Source: Lactobacillales bacterium (GTDB lineage: Bacteria; Bacillota; Bacilli; Lactobacillales; Vagococcaceae). From it: DNA of 14,041 nucleotides. The translations under genes and the position numbers were made by a program. The notes under the pieces were generated by a model. The model ran no database searches. It was not told the origin of the DNA and was given only the letters and a program-made list of their open reading frames with translations. Below, one piece after another: positions 1 through 8,564 of the stretch (positions are counted from its first letter, which is position 1; each line of letters begins with the position of its first letter). Location of the stretch: NCBI GenBank assembly GCA_015655485.1, contig JAATEZ010000298.1, positions 1 to 14,041 on the forward strand, given 5' to 3'.

Positions 1-678
1 AAGGCAAAAAAATTATTTAAAACCGATACTGAGGAGGTCTTATTGGTTGAATATCTGAATCAGGCGACCGCATTGAATGGAGCCAAAAAAGATCAAATCA
101 TAGGTAAAGGGGCATTGAATAATCAGATCACCAGTCTTATTTTTGAAAAAATCAAAGCAAAAGGGATCCAAAGCCATTTTATCAAAAAATTGTCAAAAAC
201 CGAACAATTGATAGAAAGTGTGCAGATGTTTCCTTTAGAAGTCGTTGTTCGCAATACAGCTGCCGGCAGCTTCGCAAAACGTTTGGGAATAGAGGAAGGA
301 ACACCACTGCCTTTTCCGATTATTGAGTTTTATTTTAAAAAAGATGCTCTGGATGATCCGATAATTAATGAGGATCATATCCGGTTTTTAAAAATCGCCT
401 CAACTGGTGAAATCGCTGAACTTAAACAGCAGGCATTGAAAATCGATCAAGTGCTGAAAGATTTGTTTTTAGAGATCGATATCAAACTGATTGATTTTAA
501 AATCGAATTTGGGAAAAAAGCCGATGGAACGATTCTTTTAGCAGATGAAATTTCACCGGATACTTGCCGTTTATGGGACCTGAAGACGAATGATCATTTA
601 GATAAGGATGTTTACCGCAGAGATCTGGGTGACTTGATTCCGGTTTATGAAGAAGTCTTGACTCGTTTAAACAAATAA
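1..678 (+). CDS. purC: Phosphoribosylaminoimidazole-succinocarboxamide synthase (SAICAR synthetase), 5'-partial
   Basis: PurC joins CAIR and aspartate with ATP to make SAICAR, a cytoplasmic step of purine synthesis. The frame is open from base 1 and begins K-A-K-K-L-F, the usual PurC N-terminal motif, so the true start lies roughly 8-12 codons upstream of the window. The visible 225 residues contain the family hallmarks QATALNG and GKGALNN near the N-terminus, PLEVVVRNTAAGS in the middle, and LADEISPDTCRLWD with RRDLG near the C-terminus. Full family length is about 235-240, so almost the whole enzyme is here. A TTG at 43 has a GAGGAGG just before it, but it is internal, because conserved PurC residues continue upstream in the same frame. 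The stop is followed after 21 nt by purS. No lesion was seen. Confidence 0.97.
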   Translation, partial: KAKKLFKTDTEEVLLVEYLNQATALNGAKKDQIIGKGALNNQITSLIFEKIKAKGIQSHFIKKLSKTEQLIESVQMFPLEVVVRNTAAGSFAKRLGIEEGTPLPFPIIEFYFKKDALDDPIINEDHIRFLKIASTGEIAELKQQALKIDQVLKDLFLEIDIKLIDFKIEFGKKADGTILLADEISPDTCRLWDLKTNDHLDKDVYRRDLGDLIPVYEEVLTRLNK

Positions 679-699
679 AAATGAAGGAGTTTTTCGCTC

Positions 700-948
700 A
701 TGTATTTTGTAAAAGTTTATGTGATGTATAAAGAATCAGTTTTAGATCCACAAGGTCAAGCCGTTTTGGGAGCTGTCCACCGGATGGGACATGAAGAGAT
801 CCAGGATATCCGCATCGGAAAATATTTTGAAATGAAAGTGGCTAAATCAGAGCGGCCGATCGAGGCAGTTATTGAGGAAGTTTGTGACAAGCTATTAGCG
901 AACGTCAACATGGAAAGCTATCGCTATGAAATATCGGAGGCAGAATAA
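700..948 (+). CDS. purS: Phosphoribosylformylglycinamidine synthase subunit PurS
   Basis: PurS is the small bridging subunit of the three-part FGAM synthase found in Gram-positive bacteria and archaea. It holds PurQ against PurL so that ammonia can pass between them. The 82-residue product matches the usual PurS size and carries the typical N-terminal strand V-K-V-Y-V, the segment DPQGQAV, and an R-I-G-K-Y-F-E motif near residues 38-44. The ATG at 700 is preceded by AAGGAG at 684-689, which has good spacing. The next gene, purQ, starts one base after the TAA, so the two are probably translationally coupled. The order purS-purQ-purL matches the physical complex. Confidence 0.96.
   Translation: MYFVKVYVMYKESVLDPQGQAVLGAVHRMGHEEIQDIRIGKYFEMKVAKSERPIEAVIEEVCDKLLANVNMESYRYEISEAE
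936..940 (+). promoter_or_regulatory. Ribosome-binding site that fixes the purQ start
   Basis: GGAGG lies 9 nt before the ATG at 950, inside the end of purS. It places the purQ start at 950 rather than at an in-frame ATG at 926, which would add eight residues with no counterpart in PurQ proteins. Confidence 0.8.
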
Positions 949-949
949 T

Positions 950-1627
950 ATGAAATTTGCGGTGATCGTCTTTCCGGGATCTAATTGTGACAGGGATATG
1001 CTTTGGGCAGTATCTGAGATTTTGGGTGAAGAAGCTTCCTATGTGCGGCACGATGAAACAAGTTTGGCTGGATTTGACGGGGTTTTGCTTCCCGGCGGAT
1101 TTTCCTATGGCGACTATCTGCGCTGTGGAGCGATTTCAAGATTTTCCAATATCATGAGTGAGGTCATCCGTTTTGCCGAAGAAGGCAGGCCTGTTTTTGG
1201 AACTTGCAACGGTTTTCAAGTTTTGACAGAAGCAGGACTTTTGCCTGGTGCGCTAAAACGAAATGATTCTTTGCACTTTGTCTGCAAAACGATTCAATTA
1301 AAAGTGGTCAATAACGAGACTGCATTTACTTCAGAATATCGACAGAATGAAATCATTCGTGTCCCGATCGCTCATGGAGAAGGCAGCTACTATTGTGATG
1401 AAGCGACTTTGAGCAAACTCAAAGAAAATCACCAGATCGTCTTCACCTATGAAGGAGAAAATCCGAATGGGAGCATCGCCAATATCGCCGGGATCGTTAA
1501 TGAAAAAGGGAATGTTCTGGTAATGATGCCGCATCCGGAACGAGCGGTGGAAGAGCTGCTTGGTTCTGCCGACGGGCTGCGTTTCTTCCAATCGATGGTT
1601 AAAAATTATGGGAAGGTGACCAATTAG
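950..1627 (+). CDS. purQ: Phosphoribosylformylglycinamidine synthase subunit PurQ (glutamine amidotransferase)
   Basis: PurQ is the class I glutaminase subunit of FGAM synthase. It releases ammonia from glutamine for PurL. From the ATG at 950 it is 225 residues, the normal size, and opens MKFAVIVFPGSNCD as PurQ does. The catalytic triad is visible: nucleophile Cys86 in FGTCNGFQ, and His195 and Glu197 in MMPHPERA. LLPGGFSYGDYLR at about 46-58 is another family signature. An upstream in-frame ATG at 926 is less likely because the GGAGG at 936-940 would fall inside the coding region. The gene is separated by 1 nt from purS and 2 nt from purL. Confidence 0.97.
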   Translation: MKFAVIVFPGSNCDRDMLWAVSEILGEEASYVRHDETSLAGFDGVLLPGGFSYGDYLRCGAISRFSNIMSEVIRFAEEGRPVFGTCNGFQVLTEAGLLPGALKRNDSLHFVCKTIQLKVVNNETAFTSEYRQNEIIRVPIAHGEGSYYCDEATLSKLKENHQIVFTYEGENPNGSIANIAGIVNEKGNVLVMMPHPERAVEELLGSADGLRFFQSMVKNYGKVTN

Positions 1628-1629
1628 AC

Positions 1630-3849
1630 ATGACAGCAAATGAGCCAACGCCAAAAGAAGTCAAAGAACAACGGTTGTATGCCAATTGGGGCTTGACCGA
1701 TGAAGAATATGCTCTGATCGAAAAAAAGATTTTGAAAAGAATGCCAAATTATACAGAGACCGGTTTATTCGCGGTGATGTGGAGTGAACACTGTTCTTAC
1801 AAGAATTCGAAACCGGTTTTGCGTAAATTTCCGACGTCTGGTCCGCAAGTACTGCAAGGGCCCGGCGAAGGAGCCGGGATCGTTGATATTGGGGACGGAC
1901 AAGCAGTTGTATTTAAAGCGGAAAGTCATAATCATCCTTCAGCCGTCGAGCCTTATGAAGGAGCCGCGACTGGAGTTGGCGGGATCATCCGCGATATTTT
2001 TAGTATGGGTGCGCGACCGATCGCTATTTTAGATTCATTGAGATTTGGCGAACTGGATAATGAACACACAAAATATTTGCTAGAAGAGATCGTTGCCGGG
2101 ATCAGCGGGTACGGAAATTGTATCGGCATCCCGACAGTTGGCGGCGAAGTTTCCTTTGACAGCTGTTATGAAGGCAATCCTTTAGTGAATGCGATGTGTG
2201 TCGGCCTTATTGATCATAAAGATGTACAAAAAGGGCAGGCCAAAGGTGTCGGCAATTTGATCATGTATGTGGGAGCAAAAACTGGACGCGACGGGATCCA
2301 CGGAGCTACCTTCGCTTCAGAAGAATTTACGGAGGGTGAAGAACAGCAGCGTTCAGCGGTCCAGGTGGGCGATCCATTTATGGAAAAACTTCTGCTGGAA
2401 GCCTGTTTAGAGTTGATACTGGAACACCAGGATATATTGGTCGGGATCCAGGACATGGGAGCTGCCGGCCTGGTTTCTTCCAGCGCCGAGATGGCTTCCA
2501 AAGCCGGATCCGGGTTGATTTTGAATCTGGATGAAGTGCCTCAGCGGGAAACGAATATGACTCCCTATGAGATGATGCTTTCCGAATCACAGGAACGGAT
2601 GCTGATTTGTGTGAAAAAAGGTCATGAAGCGGAAGTTGTTGAGCTTTTCAAAAAGTATGATCTGGATGCAGTCAACATTGGCTCGGTGACAGAGGATGCT
2701 TCTTATCGTTTATATCATCATGGCAAAGAAGTCGCAAATTTGCCGGTTGATGCCTTAGCAGAGGATGCTCCGGTCTATAACAAACCTTATACAGAACCTG
2801 AACGTATCAAAGAATTTGCGGCAATGGAAAATTTTGAACCAGAGATCACTGATGGCAAGGAAACTTTGCTGGGTTTGTTGCGACAACCGTCGATTGCCTC
2901 AAAGAAATCGATCTATGAAACCTACGATGCTCAAGTATTGACGAATACTGTTGTTTTGCCCGGCAGCGATGCCGCAGTTCTGCGGGTCCGCGGTACGAAA
3001 AAGGCTTTGGCTATGACAACGGATTGTAATGGCCGTTATCTTTACCTTGATCCTGAAGTGGGCGGTGCGATCGCGGTTGCCGAGGCCGCTCGTAATATCG
3101 TGGCAAGTGGCGGGAAGCCGCTTGCGATCACTGATTGTTTGAACTATGGTTCTCCTGATAAACCAGAAGTCTTCTGGGAGCTTTGGACTTCTGCCGATGG
3201 GATCGCGGCTGCCTGTAAGGAATTGGATACGCCGGTTATTTCAGGCAACGTTTCATTGTATAATGAAACGGACGGCAAGGCGATTTATCCTACGCCGATG
3301 ATCGGTATGGTGGGATTGATCAATGATTTGGAACATATCACGACACAGGACTTTAAAAATATTGGCGACCTGATTTATTTAGTTGGAAACACAAAAGCTG
3401 ATTTTAACGGCAGTGAACTGCAAAAAATGTTGTTAGGCAAAATCGAAGGAAAATTGATGGCTTTTGATCTGCAGGCAGAAAAACAAAATCAGGCTTTAGT
3501 GCTTCAGGCGATTCAAGCGGGTCTGGTGGCCAGTGCCCACGATTTATCAGAAGGCGGTTTAGGTGTGGCTCTGGCGGAAGCTGCTTTTAAAAATGATTTG
3601 GGTGTAGTGGTGCGTGTAGATTTTGCGACAAGCTATTTATTCTCGGAAACACAATCGCGATTCATACTTTCTGTCGCACCAGAAAATCAGGAAGAATTTG
3701 AAAAAATCATGGGAAATTCGGCGGAGCTGATCGGAGCAGTTGAATTCGGCGGGAAAATTGAAATAGCTACTGCCGATTCCGCTTTTAAGGTAACTGTGAA
3801 GGAAGCCAAACAAGTTTGGGAGGAAGCCATTCCATGTCTCATGAAATAA
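1630..3849 (+). CDS. purL: Phosphoribosylformylglycinamidine synthase subunit PurL
   Basis: PurL is the catalytic subunit of FGAM synthase. It uses ATP and ammonia from PurQ to convert FGAR to FGAM. At 739 residues it is the small PurL type that needs separate PurS and PurQ, both encoded just upstream. The sequence shows W-S-E-H-C-S-Y-K around 51-58 (His54 is the likely catalytic histidine region), then the nucleotide-binding segment K-A-E-S-H-N-H-P-S at about 96-104 followed by EPYEGAATGVGG. IQDMGAAGL lies further on. The second AIRS-like half begins near 460 with TTDCNGRY and includes ISGNVSLYNE near 537 and AHDLSEGGLGVALAE near 635. AAGGTGA at 1613-1619 serves as the ribosome-binding site. 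Its 3' end overlaps purF by 16 nt. It looks complete and intact. Confidence 0.97.
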   Translation: MTANEPTPKEVKEQRLYANWGLTDEEYALIEKKILKRMPNYTETGLFAVMWSEHCSYKNSKPVLRKFPTSGPQVLQGPGEGAGIVDIGDGQAVVFKAESHNHPSAVEPYEGAATGVGGIIRDIFSMGARPIAILDSLRFGELDNEHTKYLLEEIVAGISGYGNCIGIPTVGGEVSFDSCYEGNPLVNAMCVGLIDHKDVQKGQAKGVGNLIMYVGAKTGRDGIHGATFASEEFTEGEEQQRSAVQVGDPFMEKLLLEACLELILEHQDILVGIQDMGAAGLVSSSAEMASKAGSGLILNLDEVPQRETNMTPYEMMLSESQERMLICVKKGHEAEVVELFKKYDLDAVNIGSVTEDASYRLYHHGKEVANLPVDALAEDAPVYNKPYTEPERIKEFAAMENFEPEITDGKETLLGLLRQPSIASKKSIYETYDAQVLTNTVVLPGSDAAVLRVRGTKKALAMTTDCNGRYLYLDPEVGGAIAVAEAARNIVASGGKPLAITDCLNYGSPDKPEVFWELWTSADGIAAACKELDTPVISGNVSLYNETDGKAIYPTPMIGMVGLINDLEHITTQDFKNIGDLIYLVGNTKADFNGSELQKMLLGKIEGKLMAFDLQAEKQNQALVLQAIQAGLVASAHDLSEGGLGVALAEAAFKNDLGVVVRVDFATSYLFSETQSRFILSVAPENQEEFEKIMGNSAELIGAVEFGGKIEIATADSAFKVTVKEAKQVWEEAIPCLMK
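3818..3826 (+). promoter_or_regulatory. Ribosome-binding site that fixes the purF start
   Basis: GGGAGGAAG sits inside the 3' end of purL about 10 nt before the ATG at 3834. It supports that ATG over an in-frame TTG at 3816, which would lie on top of the site. The chosen start gives exactly 11 residues before the catalytic cysteine, as in Bacillus PurF. Confidence 0.8.
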
Positions 3850-5273
3850 AAAGTTTAAATGAAGAATGTGGAATTTTCGGAGTTTGGGATCATCCGGATG
3901 CTGCGCGTGTAACTTATTTTGGATTGCACAGTCTGCAACACCGCGGCCAGGAAGGAGCCGGGATCGTTGCTAAAAATGGTTCGAAATTAAAGGGACATCG
4001 GGACTTGGGACTTTTATCGGAAGTTTTTAAAGATGATCGGCAATTAGAACGATTGGCCGGGAACGCAGCGATCGGACATGTGCGTTATGCCAGGGCCGGC
4101 AGCGGCAGTGTGGATAATATTCAGCCTTTTTTGTTTAAATTCTTTGATTGTGAAACAGGTTTGGCGCATAATGGGAACTTGACGAATGCGAAAAGCCTGC
4201 GTAAAGAGTTAGAAAAAGCCGGAGCGATCTTTCATTCTAACTCAGATACAGAAATCTTGATGCATTTGATCAGGCGCAGTAAACAAGCTACTTTTGAAGA
4301 AAAATTAAAAGAAAGTTTAAATTTGATCAAAGGCGGGTTTGCTTATTTGTTGATCACGGATAAGTCAATGATTGCTGCCCTTGATCCGAATGCTTTTCGT
4401 CCGCTATCAATAGGGAGAATGAAAAACGGTGCCATGGTGATCGCCAGTGAAACCTGTGCGTTAGAAGTAGTGGGAGCAGAATTTATCCGTGATGTAGGCC
4501 CTGGTGAAATGGTCATTATCAATGATCAGGGCTTCCGCATTGAAAAATATACTGAAGACACTCAATATGCGATCTGCTCCATGGAATTTGTCTATTTTGC
4601 CCGGCCGGATTCAAATATCGCGGGAGTCAATGTCCATACGGCGCGTAAACGGATGGGCAAGATCCTTTCAAGTGAGCAGCCCGTTGCTGCCGATATGGTG
4701 GTTGGTGTTCCGAATTCTTCTTTATCGGCTGCCAGCGGTTACGCGGAGGCCAGCGGTATTCCTTATGAAATGGGTCTTGTAAAAAATCAATACGTGGCCA
4801 GAACTTTTATCCAGCCGACGCAAGAATTGAGAGAACAAGGAGTTCGCATGAAATTATCCGCTGTTCGCGGTGTAGTTGCGGGGAAAAAAGTCATCATGGT
4901 AGATGATTCGATCGTTCGCGGGACGACCAGCCGGCGCATCGTTAATCTATTGCGCGAGGCTGGAGCCAAAGAAGTGCATGTAAGGATTGCTTCACCGCCA
5001 TTAAAATATCCTTGTTTTTATGGAATCGATATTCAGACGCGAAAAGAACTGATCGCCGCTAATCATTCTATTGAAGAAATCAGGCAGTTGATTGGAGCCG
5101 ATTCTTTATGATTTTTAAGTGAGACTGGTTTGATCGAGGCCATCGGATTGAATTTTGATGCGCCCTATACCGGGCTCTGCATGGCCTACTTTAATGGAGA
5201 TTATCCAACACCTTTATATGATTATGAAGAAACTTATCGTGCTTCATTGGAAGAGAGAAATTCTTTTTTTTAA
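3834..5273 (+). pseudogene. purF: Amidophosphoribosyltransferase purF, interrupted by an in-frame TGA
   Basis: PurF makes phosphoribosylamine from PRPP and glutamine, the committed purine step. The open part from 3834 gives 425 residues. It has an 11-residue propeptide, nucleophile Cys12 (Cys1 after processing), HRGQEGAG, AHNGNLTN near 111-118, and the PRPP loop V-D-D-S-I-V-R-G-T-T near residues 357-366. It ends at a TGA (5109-5111) right after IGADSL. The same frame then runs 53 more codons to a TAA at 5271-5273 and still reads as the family C-terminus, including FLSETGLIEAIG and GLCMAYFNGDYP. The whole frame is 479 codons, the normal PurF length, so one substitution (probably GGA to TGA) explains the break. 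A second change, arginine at residue 87 (mature 76) where glutamine-binding threonine is expected, also argues for loss of function. A sequencing error, or a partly active truncated enzyme, remains possible. Confidence 0.82.
5109..5111 (+). other. Premature TGA codon in purF
   Basis: The TGA follows the codons for A-D-S-L and is followed in frame by F-L-S-E-T-G-L-I-E-A-I-G, which continues the PurF alignment without a shift. The residue expected here in related proteins is glycine or serine, one base change away from TGA (GGA or TCA). It is not a typical leaky context (the next base is T), and I see no convincing readthrough structure directly downstream. Confidence 0.88.
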
Positions 5274-5352
5274 AAGTGCAGAAAAATTAGTAAATCAACC
5301 GTTATGTATTCAATAATAAAAGTTTTCAAGGATTCCGTAAGGAGGAGAAAAA

Positions 5353-6399
5353 ATGGCGAACGCCTATTCAAAAGCCGGTGTAGATGTAGAAGCGGGCTAT
5401 GAGGTCGTAGAGAGAATCAAAAAACATGTCAAAAGAACTGAACGCATGGGTGTCATGGGAGCGCTGGGTGGTTTCGGCGGTTGTTTTGATTTGAGTACGG
5501 TGGAAGTGAAGGAGCCAGTTTTAATATCGGGAACAGATGGTGTGGGAACCAAATTGATGGTTGCGATCCAAGAAGATAAGCATGATACGATCGGGATCGA
5601 TTGTGTGGCGATGTGTGTCAATGATATTGTGGCACAAGGAGCAGAACCGCTTTATTTTTTAGATTATATCGCGACCGGGAAAAATATTCCGGCACGTTTA
5701 GAACAAGTGGTGGCTGGAGTGGCGGAAGGCTGTGTTCAGGCCGGCGCGGCTCTGATTGGCGGCGAGACGGCTGAAATGCCCGGAATGTATGGCGAAAATG
5801 ACTATGATCTGGCTGGCTTTACGGTGGGGATCGCTGAAAAAAACCAGTTGGTGGATGGCAGTAAAATCAGTGCCGGTGACGTATTGATCGGCATCCCTTC
5901 GAGCGGGATCCATTCCAATGGTTATTCCTTAGTTCGAAAGATCTTTTTTGAAACGCATCAGTTTTCTGGAAGTGAACATTTGCCAAAATTAGGTCAAAAG
6001 AGTTTAGGAGCAGAGCTTTTGACCCCCACTAAAATTTATGTGAGAGCGGTATTGCCATTGGTGAAACAAAAGCTTGCCAATGGTATCGCTCATATCATAG
6101 GCGGCGGCTTTATCGAAAATATTCCAAGAATGCTGCCGCATGGATTAGCTGCAAAAATTCAATTAGGAACTTGGCCGGTATTGCCGATTTTTCAAGTTTT
6201 AGAAGAGTACGGACAGATCCCGCCTTTGGAGATGTATGAGATTTTTAATATGGGTATCGGGATGGTAGTGGCTGTGGCAAAAGAAGATATCGGACAAGTT
6301 CAAGCCCTGATTGAAGCGGCCGAAGAGAAAAGCTATGTCATCGGTCAAGTCATAAAGAAAGAAAAAGAAGCAGTGGAACTGTTAGAGGCCAAAATATGA
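5353..6399 (+). CDS. purM: Phosphoribosylformylglycinamidine cyclo-ligase (AIR synthetase)
   Basis: PurM closes the imidazole ring, turning FGAM into AIR with ATP. The 348-residue protein is the normal size and starts at an ATG 6 nt after a strong GGAGGAG (5341-5347). Family motifs in order are SGTDGVGTKL at about 59-68, GGETAEMPGMY at about 136-146, SSGIHSNGYSLVR, GGGFIENIPRMLP at about 250-262, and MYEIFNMGIGMV near 294-305. One small oddity is isoleucine in H-I-I-G-G-G, where threonine (HITGGG) is usual; its effect is unknown. The gene begins 79 nt after the ancestral end of purF (241 nt after the premature TGA), and I see no promoter in that gap. Its stop overlaps the purN start as ATGA. 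Confidence 0.96.
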   Translation: MANAYSKAGVDVEAGYEVVERIKKHVKRTERMGVMGALGGFGGCFDLSTVEVKEPVLISGTDGVGTKLMVAIQEDKHDTIGIDCVAMCVNDIVAQGAEPLYFLDYIATGKNIPARLEQVVAGVAEGCVQAGAALIGGETAEMPGMYGENDYDLAGFTVGIAEKNQLVDGSKISAGDVLIGIPSSGIHSNGYSLVRKIFFETHQFSGSEHLPKLGQKSLGAELLTPTKIYVRAVLPLVKQKLANGIAHIIGGGFIENIPRMLPHGLAAKIQLGTWPVLPIFQVLEEYGQIPPLEMYEIFNMGIGMVVAVAKEDIGQVQALIEAAEEKSYVIGQVIKKEKEAVELLEAKI

Positions 6400-6968
6400 G
6401 ATTAGCGATCTTTGCTTCAGGCAACGGAACGAACTTTGAAGCGCTCGCTCAAGCTGCAGAAGCTAAAACCATTGATGCAAAAATCAGTTTCCTTTTTTGC
6501 GACAAGAAAACAGCTTATGCCTTAAAAAGAGCTGAAAAATATGATATTCCGATCTATGCCTTTTCGCCAAAAGAGTTCAACTCGAAGCAAGAATATGAAA
6601 CAGAGTTACTGGAACTATTGGTGCGAGAGCAAATTGACCTGATTCTGTTAGCGGGATATATGCGGATCATCGGAGATACTCTTTTGACTGCTTTTCCTAA
6701 ACGGATCATTAACATCCACCCGGCCTTGCTGCCGGCTTTTCCCGGTATCCATGGAATCAAGGATGCTTTTGAAGCGAAAGTTAGGGTGACGGGAGTAACG
6801 ATCCACTATGTCGACTCAGGCGTAGATACAGGCCCGATTATTGCTCAGGAAAAAGTCCGCATTGGGGCAAAAGACACTTTGGAATCGCTGGAGGAAAAAA
6901 TCCATCAAGTCGAGCATAAAATGTATCCTAAAGTTGTGGCTGAATTGGTAAAAGAGATCAAGAGCTAA
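6396..6968 (+). CDS. purN: Phosphoribosylglycinamide formyltransferase (GAR transformylase, folate-dependent)
   Basis: PurN transfers a formyl group from 10-formyltetrahydrofolate to GAR to give FGAR. The 190-residue product has the phosphate-binding FASGNGTNF at 6-14, and the catalytic trio Asn106, His108 (in INIHPALLPAFPG) and Asp144 (in VDSGVDTGPI). These fall at the same numbers as in the E. coli enzyme, which also supports the start. VTGVTIHYVD and the C-terminal EEKIHQVEH are further family features. The ATG overlaps the purM stop by 4 nt (ATGA), indicating translational coupling. No independent ribosome-binding site stands out. It appears intact. Confidence 0.96.
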   Translation: MRLAIFASGNGTNFEALAQAAEAKTIDAKISFLFCDKKTAYALKRAEKYDIPIYAFSPKEFNSKQEYETELLELLVREQIDLILLAGYMRIIGDTLLTAFPKRIINIHPALLPAFPGIHGIKDAFEAKVRVTGVTIHYVDSGVDTGPIIAQEKVRIGAKDTLESLEEKIHQVEHKMYPKVVAELVKEIKS

Positions 6969-6986
6969 AGGAGAGAAAACTAAAGC

Positions 6987-8525
6987 ATGAAAAAAAGAGC
7001 GTTGATCAGTGTTTCAGATAAATCCGGGATCGTTGATTTTGCGAAAGAATTAACGGCACTGGATATTGAGATCCTTTCGACTGGCGGAACTAAAAAGGTT
7101 TTGGATGAAGCCGGTATTGCAACGATCAGTATTGAAGAAGTAACAGGGTTTCCTGAAATGATGGATGGACGAGTGAAAACCTTACATCCGTTGATTCATG
7201 GCGGATTATTAGGGAGAAGAGATAAGGCCGCTCATCTAGAGGCGATGCGCGAGCATGGAATCCTGCCGATTGATTATGTTTGCGTAAATTTATATCCATT
7301 TAAAGAAACTATTCAGAAAGAGCAGGTAACGACCGAAGAAGCTATTGAAAACATCGATATCGGCGGACCAAGTATGCTGCGCAGTGCGGCCAAAAATTAT
7401 GCTGCGGTCACTGTTGTGGTAGATCCGGAAGATTATGCGCTTGTTTTAAATGAATTAAAGGAAAATAAGCAAACTACTTTGACGACCCGCGAGAAGCTGG
7501 CCGCTAAGGTCTTTCGGCATACCGCGGCATATGATGCGGTGATTGCCGATTTCTTGACGGATCTTTCGGATGAAAAAGAACCGGAAAAAGCAACCTTTAC
7601 TTTTGAACGCAAACAGGACTTGCGTTATGGGGAAAATTCTCATCAAACGGCGGCTTTTTATGCGGATGCCATCCCCGTTGCTTTCTCGATCGCCAGTGCC
7701 AAACAACTGCATGGAAAAGAACTTTCCTACAATAATATTCGCGATGCGGATGCTGCGATCCGCATTTCCAGAGAATTTGAGAAGCCGACTGTGGTCGCAC
7801 TGAAACACATGAATCCTTGCGGGATCGGAACTGCAGCAGATATATTCACCGCGTACAACTATGCTTATGAAGCAGATCCAATCTCTATTTTTGGCGGAAT
7901 CATTGTTTTAAATCGTCCAGTTGATCTGTTGACGGCTGAAAAGATGCATGAACTTTTTTTAGAAATAATCATTGCTCCGAGCTTTGAACCGGCGGCTTTT
8001 GAATTGTTGGCTAAAAAGAAAAATCTGCGTCTATTAACTCTTGACTTCAGCCGGAAAAATGCTGCTGCGGCACCGGAAAGAGTCGCGGTATTGGGCGGGA
8101 TGCTGGTCCAGGACCAAGATTTGATCGAAGAAATCCCGGAGAAATGGGAAGTAGTCACAAAACGCAGCCCCAGTCCCGAAGAACTTACGGCTTTGGCATT
8201 TGCCTGGAAAACAGTCAAGTATGTTAAGAGTAATGCCATTGTTGTTGCCAATGATCATCAAACTTTAGGAATCGGAGCAGGACAAATGAATCGTGTAGGT
8301 TCAGTGAAAATAGCCGTTGAACAGGCGGGAGAAAGAATCAATGAGGCTGTTTTAGCGAGTGATGCTTATTTTCCGATGGATGACAGTGTCGAGTATGCCG
8401 CTCAACATGGTATCAAGGCCATCGTACAGCCTGGCGGAAGTATACGTGATAAAGATTCCATTGCAATGGCAGATAAACATGGTCTGACAATGGTCTTTAC
8501 CGGAATACGGCATTTTAGACATTGA
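6987..8525 (+). CDS. purH: Bifunctional AICAR formyltransferase / IMP cyclohydrolase
   Basis: PurH performs the last two steps to IMP: formylation of AICAR with 10-formyltetrahydrofolate, then cyclisation. It has 512 residues, the standard length. The N-terminal MGS-like cyclohydrolase domain (about 1-130) shows LISVSDKSGI, LSTGGT, GRVKTLHPLIHGGLL and ENIDIGGPSMLR. The formyltransferase domain follows, with LRYGENSHQ near 212-220, the catalytic Lys273-His274 in KHMNPCG, and the C-terminal end VFTGIRHFRH typical of the family. AAAGGAG at 6967-6973 lies 13 nt before the ATG, slightly long spacing. It is 18 nt after purN and 39 nt before purD. No lesion is visible. Confidence 0.97.
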   Translation: MKKRALISVSDKSGIVDFAKELTALDIEILSTGGTKKVLDEAGIATISIEEVTGFPEMMDGRVKTLHPLIHGGLLGRRDKAAHLEAMREHGILPIDYVCVNLYPFKETIQKEQVTTEEAIENIDIGGPSMLRSAAKNYAAVTVVVDPEDYALVLNELKENKQTTLTTREKLAAKVFRHTAAYDAVIADFLTDLSDEKEPEKATFTFERKQDLRYGENSHQTAAFYADAIPVAFSIASAKQLHGKELSYNNIRDADAAIRISREFEKPTVVALKHMNPCGIGTAADIFTAYNYAYEADPISIFGGIIVLNRPVDLLTAEKMHELFLEIIIAPSFEPAAFELLAKKKNLRLLTLDFSRKNAAAAPERVAVLGGMLVQDQDLIEEIPEKWEVVTKRSPSPEELTALAFAWKTVKYVKSNAIVVANDHQTLGIGAGQMNRVGSVKIAVEQAGERINEAVLASDAYFPMDDSVEYAAQHGIKAIVQPGGSIRDKDSIAMADKHGLTMVFTGIRHFRH

Positions 8526-8564
8526 TAAATAAAAATAAAAAACTAAGCAATCGGAGGAAAACTC

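Noticed and set aside
31..45. GAGGAGG followed by TTG at 43, resembling a purC start
   Set aside because: Conserved PurC residues (K-A-K-K-L-F and the following residues) continue in frame upstream to base 1, so this is internal coding sequence.
926..949. Longer purQ from the ATG at 926
   Set aside because: The extra residues do not belong to PurQ, and the start would overlap the GGAGG serving the ATG at 950.
3816..3833. Longer purF from a TTG at 3816
   Set aside because: The site overlaps the ribosome-binding sequence, and the ATG at 3834 gives the standard 11-residue propeptide.
5137..5187. Stem AGGCCAT/ATGGCCT downstream of the purF TGA as a readthrough element
   Set aside because: The stem is only 7 bp around a 37-nt loop, starts 25 nt after the stop, and lies in conserved coding sequence, so it is weak evidence for programmed readthrough.
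7455..8261. Reverse-strand open frames of 67-128 codons inside purH
   Set aside because: They lie opposite a fully conserved PurH, lack family features and convincing ribosome-binding sites, and are shadows of biased codon use.
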